A DNA stretch of 64,000 nt from Peronospora farinosa (Eukaryota; Oomycota; Peronosporomycetes; Peronosporales; Peronosporaceae). The notes beneath the pieces were generated by a model. That model was given only the letters and a program-made list of their open reading frames with translations, was not told where the DNA came from and made no database searches. Of this stretch, positions 58,784-64,000 are shown piece by piece (within the stretch, counting starts at the first letter, position 1; each line of letters begins with the position of its first letter). The stretch is taken from positions 124,001-188,000 of the forward strand of contig CANTFK010000771.1 in the NCBI GenBank assembly GCA_947646735.1, given 5' to 3'. Made by a program: the position numbers and the translations under genes.

Positions 58784-59014
58784 CTACGGCGTCGGTGCGC
58801 AGCCAGCTGCGACACAGCTAGCCATGCATGTCCCCCACGCAACATTGCACGCAATGACTGCAGGCCCAAACACCGCACCGGCAGCAGCGTAGCACGCAAC
58901 TACGATGGCGTTGCATCCCGTCTGGCAAATACCGTAGGCGAGGGGCCCAGCGGTTACTTTGTGTGTGCTAGCGAGTCCTAGCACTACGAGCACGATAGCG
59001 GAGTTTTTCAACAT
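58784..59014 (-). CDS. Small secreted cysteine-rich protein (zygote-specific Zys3-like)
   Basis: 76 aa. Signal peptide MLKNSAIVLVVLGLASTHKV with likely cleavage after TA-G, then a mature Gly/Ala/Cys-rich domain: GPLAYGICQTGCNAIVVACY, AAAGAVFGPAVIACNVAWGT and CMASCVAAGCAPTP. Seven Cys, spaced C-x3-C-x6-C. The GPLAYGxCQxGCN...ACY pattern is found in small secreted proteins of fungi, oomycetes and green algae, often annotated zygote-specific Zys3-like; function unknown. The position at the transposon island edge resembles that of secreted effector-type genes. Family label from memory of the pattern. Confidence 0.7.
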   Translation of the reverse strand: MLKNSAIVLVVLGLASTHKVTAGPLAYGICQTGCNAIVVACYAAAGAVFGPAVIACNVAWGTCMASCVAAGCAPTP

Positions 59015-59299
59015 TTCTTCTTACGACGTGGCCGCTCACTGGACACCTGAGGACTTGAAAGACAATTGCGAACTGAGAATTTATGAACGTATCGATTACC
59101 CTCTCTTTGTCTTACTCTTGTGTCTTTTATTGGACACTGGCGTCTTTTGCGGATCAAGCGACGTTTTAGCATGTTAGGGCACCTTGAGTCATCTGCAGTC
59201 AGACGTCAACAGCAGTTGTTTTGCAAGAATGTACAGTCAAAAGAGACGAGAAGAAACGCATCGTCTTGACAGGCGTTACACGTAACAGGATCACAGAAA

Positions 59300-59558
59300 A
59301 GTCTGATATTCAATTAATTAGGAAGCGTTTAAATGGAAAGAATGCCAAGCAAAAGGTAAGAACCATGTCGACGTTTGTGGCTGTAGCCTCTGTACAAGAC
59401 GGAGATGCGCACCCTGCGTGACGAAAGCACCCACGTGGACGAGTTCGTGCTGCACGCTGCGCTGGACTTGGTCGACGAGCTCAGGTAGACGACATCCGCC
59501 ATAGCATTCAAGGTGGTGAGTGGATCGATTCAATGACCAGCTCGTGTCGGTTTTGTCA
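59300..59558 (+). pseudogene. TRAPPC2 pseudogene (5' half)
   Basis: From AATTAATTAGGA upstream through ATGTCGACGTTTGTG (start 59365) to TTCAATGACCAGCTCGTGTC, the sequence follows exon 1 of TRAPPC2 (12466-12170), including about 50 bp of 5' flank. HVDEFVLHAALDLVDEL is preserved. Damage: a deletion after the start region with a shift, TAG in place of the Trp codon after DEL, and a 4-bp insertion before the RFNDQL codons. It stops before the intron. Copying of flank DNA argues against a processed copy. Confidence 0.85.
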
Positions 59559-60189
59559 CCCGTTGTTGAACAGATAAGACGCTCTTCCGTTCAACTACTA
59601 GGATACACGTTCGGTGACGTGGATCCCAATTGCTCTTCGACATAACCCAATTGCTCTTCGACAATACTTTGTTTCCTGCGACCATTATCTCAAGTGCCCG
59701 CCCTAACTGCTTCGGTGTGACTCCGGCCAAGATCAACTTATCTCCAGCTTCTCATGTCTACCCTTGTCCCGATAGAATACTAATTGCTTACTTGGCGAAC
59801 GCAATGTCGTGTTCAGATCGTGCAAGTATTGACGAAAGGAAGCCCTGGTACATTCATACAGGATTTGGGTAGAGTATTTATCATATGAAGCGAATTTTTT
59901 GAACAGTTTGAACCAAAAAGTCAATTTATATTGAATCCTATAGATATAAACGCTTCTTGGAGATGAAGATGTTGTATACCTTGTATATGTGTGCCGTTAT
60001 TGTCAAAGAACGGTGCTTCTGTCGATGGCTCTCTTTATCACTTCATATCACACGACCTAGCGCAAGGTGATCGTGCCGTCCCTAGGCCTAGCAGCGACCC
60101 CCCCCCACTGTCTTGCGCACGTGCAAATAGTACACGACGTTCCGTGACCGTCTAGCTCCACAGATTCAATTGTAGCAGAGATGTCATTA

Positions 60190-60480
60190 GTATCTCGGCA
60201 CATGTTTGGGGTTTCTGGGGTTTCTTAGTAGCTGCAGCAGCTCACACTCTCCATTTTGCAAGGTCTGCTTGCGGACGTCCTCGAAAGTTTGCTGATTTTC
60301 CAAGCTCTTTTTTCATGCGCGTTTCTTCCACGTTTGCTCCTCTTCAAATTCTAACCTTCCTCGAAAGTAGCTGTCAAGCGCGCAATGTCCTTTTCAAAAA
60401 CGCAGTATTCTCGGCAAAGTTGTTCTTTGATGTCAGGTCGGGACGGAGCCACAAATTCTTCATACTCGAGCTAACATTGC
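60190..60480 (-). pseudogene. Possible decayed coiled-coil gene
   Basis: Minus-strand frames read LEYEEFVAPSRPDIKEQLCR with EYCVFEKDIARLTATFEEG, then after shifts ENQQTFEDVRKQTLQNGECE. These are helix-like stretches separated by stops. No family recognised. Confidence 0.3.
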
Positions 60481-60710
60481 TTCTGGTGTCTCATCATTTT
60501 ATTTGTTGCTTGGTTCGTCAGTCATATGCTCTCACCATACGCATCGAGTCATAGCCGTAATCGGTAAGCATAAGCATTTTTTTTATCTCGATAAAGTGCA
60601 GACAATCTCTTGTATATATATTGGACTTCATGATGATATGTTGTATGCTAAGATTTACTACATTGAGATTGAAAGCACCTTGGACGTCATAACATGGTGA
60701 AGCTGAAAGA

Positions 60711-60761
60711 GAATTACTCCGATGTGATGCTGGACAAGCATCCCGCACATCGGAGCAATTC
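60711..60761. other. Long imperfect hairpin
   Basis: GAATTACTCCGATGTG pairs with CACATCGGAGCAATTC (one G-U type mismatch), with an inner ATGCT/AGCAT stem: about 21 pairs in 51 nt. The rest of 59559-61143 shows nothing else I can support. Confidence 0.6.
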
Positions 60762-61118
60762 TTTTACTTCCTAAATTTCGCCAGTAAAGCTCGCGAGCAG
60801 GACTTTTGATAGCGCTTTTCTATCTCCTGATCACATGATTGCTAGATATGATCTCTTGCATGACAATAGTAGACGTTATAGCCGCCAAAAGAAGAGTAAT
60901 ACGGTTACGAAGGTGCACGTTTGAGCGCAAAGTTTAATCAAAGCCTAATATTTATGCTTACGTATAACATTGGCCATTACGAAATGCACCCCATTTCATC
61001 TTGATTTTTGTATATGTTGCCCATCCTCCCACCACGTCACAAGCAGCTACGTTTGACATTTGATCGCTTGGTGGATAGGCTCAAACTCTGAAGTTTTAGC
61101 GCTTTGAGGATCAGTTGC

Positions 61119-61126
61119 TCATTTTC
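61119..61126 (+). promoter_or_regulatory. Initiator-like element upstream of 61144 gene
   Basis: CTCATTTT followed by CC fits the oomycete initiator (TCAYTYY-like), 18-25 nt before the start codon. Confidence 0.3.
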
Positions 61127-61143
61127 CTGCTTAGAAAATTCTA

Positions 61144-61935
61144 ATGGCAGACATCTCAAGTGACAAGAATCAATCCCCAGGCCCTGCAAAGCTGGTCAAA
61201 CAGCTCATGGTGGACACTGCTGCTGCCATGGCTGCGTCACTCGGTGTTGCGCCCTTCATCACCATCGTGGATCGCGCTATTATCGAGAACGCCAGTGGCG
61301 CTCGCCCGCTTGGTCGTGGCATTAAGGAGCTCTCCATCAGCTTCCTCAAAAACCCATTACGCTTCGTAGGCAAACGTGAGTTTCACATTGTCTTTGGTCT
61401 CTATACAGCCACGTACATGGCTGCAAATGCGGTCGACTCTGTCTGCGAGTACATTGAAACGGACAATCAAATGCCCAAGTTTATTGGCACGACGGCCGTC
61501 AACATGTCGCTCTGCATTGCCAAAGATCGTGCCTTTGCACGCATGTTCGGTGTTATTGCACCTGCGGCTTTTCCACTGGCGTCCATTGGTCTCTTTGCTG
61601 TACGTGACTCGATGACTTGTGCGGCGTCATTCAATGCACCTAAAGTGCTGGCCAAGAAAATTGAGGACAACAAGCTTATGGACAAGTCCAATGCCGGAAC
61701 TTTTGCACAGCTCATCTGCCCTGCAGCCGTGCAGTTCATTTCCACGCCATTGCATTTGCTGGGACTTGACCTGTACAACAACAAGGGCCACACCATGACC
61801 CAGCACGCGAGCTTAGTCCGACGTGAATACGTCAAGTCCGTCCTTGCTCGTGTCGGTCGAATTGGACCTGCCTTTGGTGTCGGTGGTGTGGGCAACGCTT
61901 ACTTCCGCAACATACTTCGTGCGAAGCTGGACTAG
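61144..61935 (+). CDS. Conserved membrane protein, probably mitochondrial, function unknown
   Basis: Intronless 263 aa, good codon use. Small-residue-rich hydrophobic segments near residues 25-45 (AAAMAASLGVAPFITIVDRA), 80-97 (FHIVFGLYTATYMAANAVDS), 115-125, 137-157 (MFGVIAPAAFPLASIGLFAV), 190-210 (GTFAQLICPAAVQFISTPLH) and a Gly-rich end (RIGPAFGVGGVGNAYFR). Basic loops between them and a tripartite feel recall inner-membrane carrier-like proteins, but the carrier PX(D/E)XX(K/R) signature is absent. Similar proteins, with VDRAIIENASG-like and L-x-NPLRF motifs, occur as uncharacterised proteins in fungi as far as I recall. Membrane topology is inferred only. Confidence 0.7.
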   Translation: MADISSDKNQSPGPAKLVKQLMVDTAAAMAASLGVAPFITIVDRAIIENASGARPLGRGIKELSISFLKNPLRFVGKREFHIVFGLYTATYMAANAVDSVCEYIETDNQMPKFIGTTAVNMSLCIAKDRAFARMFGVIAPAAFPLASIGLFAVRDSMTCAASFNAPKVLAKKIEDNKLMDKSNAGTFAQLICPAAVQFISTPLHLLGLDLYNNKGHTMTQHASLVRREYVKSVLARVGRIGPAFGVGGVGNAYFRNILRAKLD

Positions 61936-62258
61936 AGCTGGACAAAGGGGATCGGACAACAGCACCATGGCTTGCTCAATGGCGACAAGATATAGAAAGA
62001 ATATACATTGGATAGCCAGACCATGGCACGCTGCTAGTTCATTAGCTATTACCAACTGCAATTTGCAGCTACTCTGCTCGCTTGCAACACGCTTGCGGTG
62101 CTTGACTTCAGAGAGGCAGTACTTCTTTATCATCGACTACCGGTGGCCTTCGCTATATGTAGTGCTACGTTGACCCTTACTGTCCTGCTCGCACTAAACT
62201 TCATGCAAATGCACTTATCACCATTCCTAGCGCATCCTCGCTTTTGCAGCAATTCTTT
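61936..62258. other. Intergenic, converging 3' flanks
   Basis: 323 bp between two stop codons; no gene or repeat seen. Confidence 0.5.
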
Positions 62259-63630
62259 TTAGTCATCCGCTGCGTCGTCATCATCATTGTCGTCTTCTTC
62301 ACCTTCATCCGAAGTATTCTCCTCTTTGAGCGCAAGAGCTTTTACCGCTTTAATTTCTCGCTCCAGCTCAGCAAAACTCTTCAGCACCTTTTGTATGCTT
62401 CGGTCTGCCTTCTCTGTGTTAATTCGAGCTGCTGATGCGCGTGCCTTTTGCAGCTCCTTCAGAAGAGGAGTGTCCGAGCCCTGATCCGTACAAATGGCAA
62501 TTTACACAGCGGTCAGTATGGTTTTTTACCAACGCCAGCGATGCCCACTTTCCATACAAACCTCATGATCGATCAACACTTCCATTTGTTTATCATACGC
62601 CAGAAGAAGCAGCTTTTGCAGGTCTTCAGAAGACATAGCAAAGAAGTGCAAGAACGACGGCTTTCCCGCTGATAGCCGCGTATCTATAATCGAACCCAAG
62701 TCGTCACCCTACACAACAAAATATGAAAATGAAAACAGTAAAAACTTGACGCCTTTTAAAGTCCACTCCCTCCTTTCTACCACAGACTCTTACCTTAACG
62801 CGAATATAGGCACCAGGAAACCCATCAAGTTCCTGGACGCCATGCACTTTCTACATTCATTCCAAACAACATCACTAAAGATAAATAAACTCACCTTAAC
62901 AACACCCTTCATAGTGTTTGTGTGTCACCTACTGACGTTAATGTCTTCGTAGGTGGCCATTCCATCGCATACCACCATCGACACAGCAATTCCTGAGCCA
63001 ATTGACCCTTGAGTGTTTGATACAATTGTTCCGTACACTCTTGTTGTCGAATCTTTATCTGTACAACTCCCATTAATGCAACAATTATTAACATCCAGTC
63101 ACTCCCGATACCCCCTCCCTCACTATGTCTCTCCTTATCTCACCTTTATTATTCTCTTCTTCACCTTACGTGGTGTGCTCTTTAATGTCGACCGAGGGTT
63201 ATTCATCGTCACCTCTTCCCTCTTGACATTTGTCTCAATCTTCAACTTTTTATTCCGGTTCGCCAGGCCACTGATAGGAATCTCATCGTCACTTTCGCTC
63301 TCACTTCTCGTCTCTCGTTTGTTCTTTTTCACATTGTGGCTCGACATTTCCGTCTTTATTTCTTCTTTTAGTACTGGAGCTTTCGCACTACGTAAGGAGG
63401 ACAATGGAACATCATCCTCACTGTCACTATCGCTATAAAAAAACAAAAGAGAAAAAAACATGACACAAAATGAGATCTTCCACCTTTTTCTCACTAGAAC
63501 ATCATCCATAGACACTATTACAATGTCAAAACACCACGACATTGTAGCATTTTCTTTTCTCTATCTATCTGACTATTCCATAGTAAATTTACCTGTCAAG
63601 AATGCGTGGAATTGACGAAGGGACACTCAT
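62259..63630 (-). CDS. Conserved acidic nuclear-type protein, about six exons, function unknown
   Basis: Assembled by splicing. Exon 1 (63630-63592) MSVPSSIPRILD. Exon 2 DSDSEDDVPLSSLRSAKAPV with Lys/Glu/Ser-rich, nuclear-signal-like sequence (TPRKVKKRIIK). Exon 3 KIRQQECTEQLYQTLKGQLA with QELLCRWWYAMEWPP. Exon 4 ELDGFPGAYIRVK. Exon 5 GDDLGSIIDTRLSAGKPSFL, HFFAMSSEDLQKLLLLAYDK. Exon 6 GSDTPLLKELQKARASAARI and an Asp-rich end DDNDDDDAADD; TAA at 62261-62259. Introns are GT-AG where checked; exon 3 borders are approximate. The CRWWYA...WP and LDGFPGAY blocks look like a conserved chromatin-reader-style domain (PWWP-like hint), not proven. Divergent from POLR3E with about 120 bp between starts. 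Confidence 0.62.
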
Positions 63631-63751
63631 GCTTTTAAGTGATGGTGTCAAGTGATGGCGTGGGATGTAGATGGTGGAGGCACTAAACCGAGGGAACGTA
63701 TACTGACCCCGATTGACAACCAATAAAGCTACAGAGGAAGAAAGTGACGAG

Positions 63752-64000
63752 ATGGATGAGGACCCCATAGTGCGTGAAATACCCGTACATCTTACTGACA
63801 AAGGATGTCATAATCTGTACGTTGATTGTAGCTATCTATTGATGTATGTATTACCATTGGAGACCCTCTAATGACTGCAACTGTCTCAGTTTTATGGTAC
63901 AATTCCCATTACGTCCGACATATCGGCCAATGCCTGAGCCACCACGTCGTGCACGTATCAAACCAATCAATCAAATGATGCAGCTTGAGTTTGCCGTGGA
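63752..64000 (+). CDS. POLR3E: RNA polymerase III subunit RPC5 (POLR3E), 5' end, runs off the window
   Basis: Exon 1 (63752-63816) MDEDPIVREIPVHLTDKGCH; the D-P-(I/V)-V-R-E-I start is the hallmark of RPC5/Sin. The intron 63817-63889 is GTACGT...CTCAG. Exon 2 continues FMVQFPLRPTYRPMPEPPRR and ARIKPINQMMQLEFAV, matching the family (Q-x-PLRP and ARIKP). An in-frame TGA at 63704 upstream makes 63752 the first Met. RPC5 forms a heterodimer with RPC4 on Pol III for initiation and termination. Only about 60 residues are inside the window. Confidence 0.82.

Noticed and set aside
58662..58981. Plus-strand ORFs over the Cys-rich gene
   Set aside because: The minus strand has a signal peptide and a conserved Cys pattern; the plus frames have neither.
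1..64000. RxLR or Crinkler effectors
   Set aside because: I looked for signal peptide plus RxLR-(D)EER or LFLAK motifs and found none that I can support.
1..64000. tRNA or rRNA genes
   Set aside because: No cloverleaf with proper A and B boxes or rRNA core sequence was recognised by eye; a tRNAscan run would settle this.

Overview
The window reads as nuclear DNA of an oomycete (Peronosporales-like: Phytophthora or a downy mildew; species not determinable). Housekeeping genes are compact, have short introns and are mostly in divergent pairs. They flank a large island of nested LTR retrotransposons, and a small secreted Cys-rich gene sits at the island edge.

Layout. 1-12.5 kb is gene-dense: CBP3/UQCC1-like (-), UTP3/SAS10 (+), NDUFA5 (-), LSM1 (+), NDUFA8 (+), a LarA/DUF2088 enzyme (-), EMC7 (+), acylphosphatase-like (-), NOP58 (-), RPS19 (+), TRAPPC2 (-). 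They serve mitochondrial respiration and its assembly, rRNA processing and translation, mRNA decay, ER membrane insertion and vesicle tethering. 13.1-57.8 kb is the transposon island. 58.7-64 kb holds a Cys-rich secreted protein, a TRAPPC2 pseudogene, a conserved membrane protein, an acidic nuclear-type protein and the 5' end of POLR3E (RNA polymerase III subunit RPC5).

Transposons. I name four LTR families locally. Gypsy-A has a full copy at 14372-22988 with a perfect 5-bp target duplication, a second 3'-truncated copy at 43344-49093 (minus), and fragments at 24.7-27.6 kb. Gypsy-B spans 49621-57779 (minus). Gypsy-C is a decayed element at about 30.8-42.7 kb (minus) with solo LTRs. Family D is LTR pieces and a coding relic at 14.0 kb and 25.7-30.3 kb. 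Smaller relics are a hAT transposase, a Ty1/copia fragment, a fragment of the N6AMT1 methyltransferase gene and a 446-bp mitochondrial DNA insert. One history can be read from target duplications: a hAT element was hit by a C-family LTR element (ATGTC duplication, now a solo LTR); that LTR was hit by Gypsy-A (TGTTT duplication); Gypsy-A's reverse transcriptase was then hit by mitochondrial DNA.

The most unusual signals are two. (1) Gypsy-A and Gypsy-B are packed along their whole length, LTR and coding, with short perfect hairpins (arms 7-14 bp, tiny loops), far above chance; one LTR hairpin shows a paired, compensating change between copies. (2) Every family carries, just inside its 3' LTR, an extra ORF on the strand opposite gag-pol. 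It encodes a disordered, charged, coiled-coil protein. The A and B versions share a D-x-D-P-x-L-(I/V)-V-D-Y motif and overlap the integrase tail/chromodomain coding in antisense.
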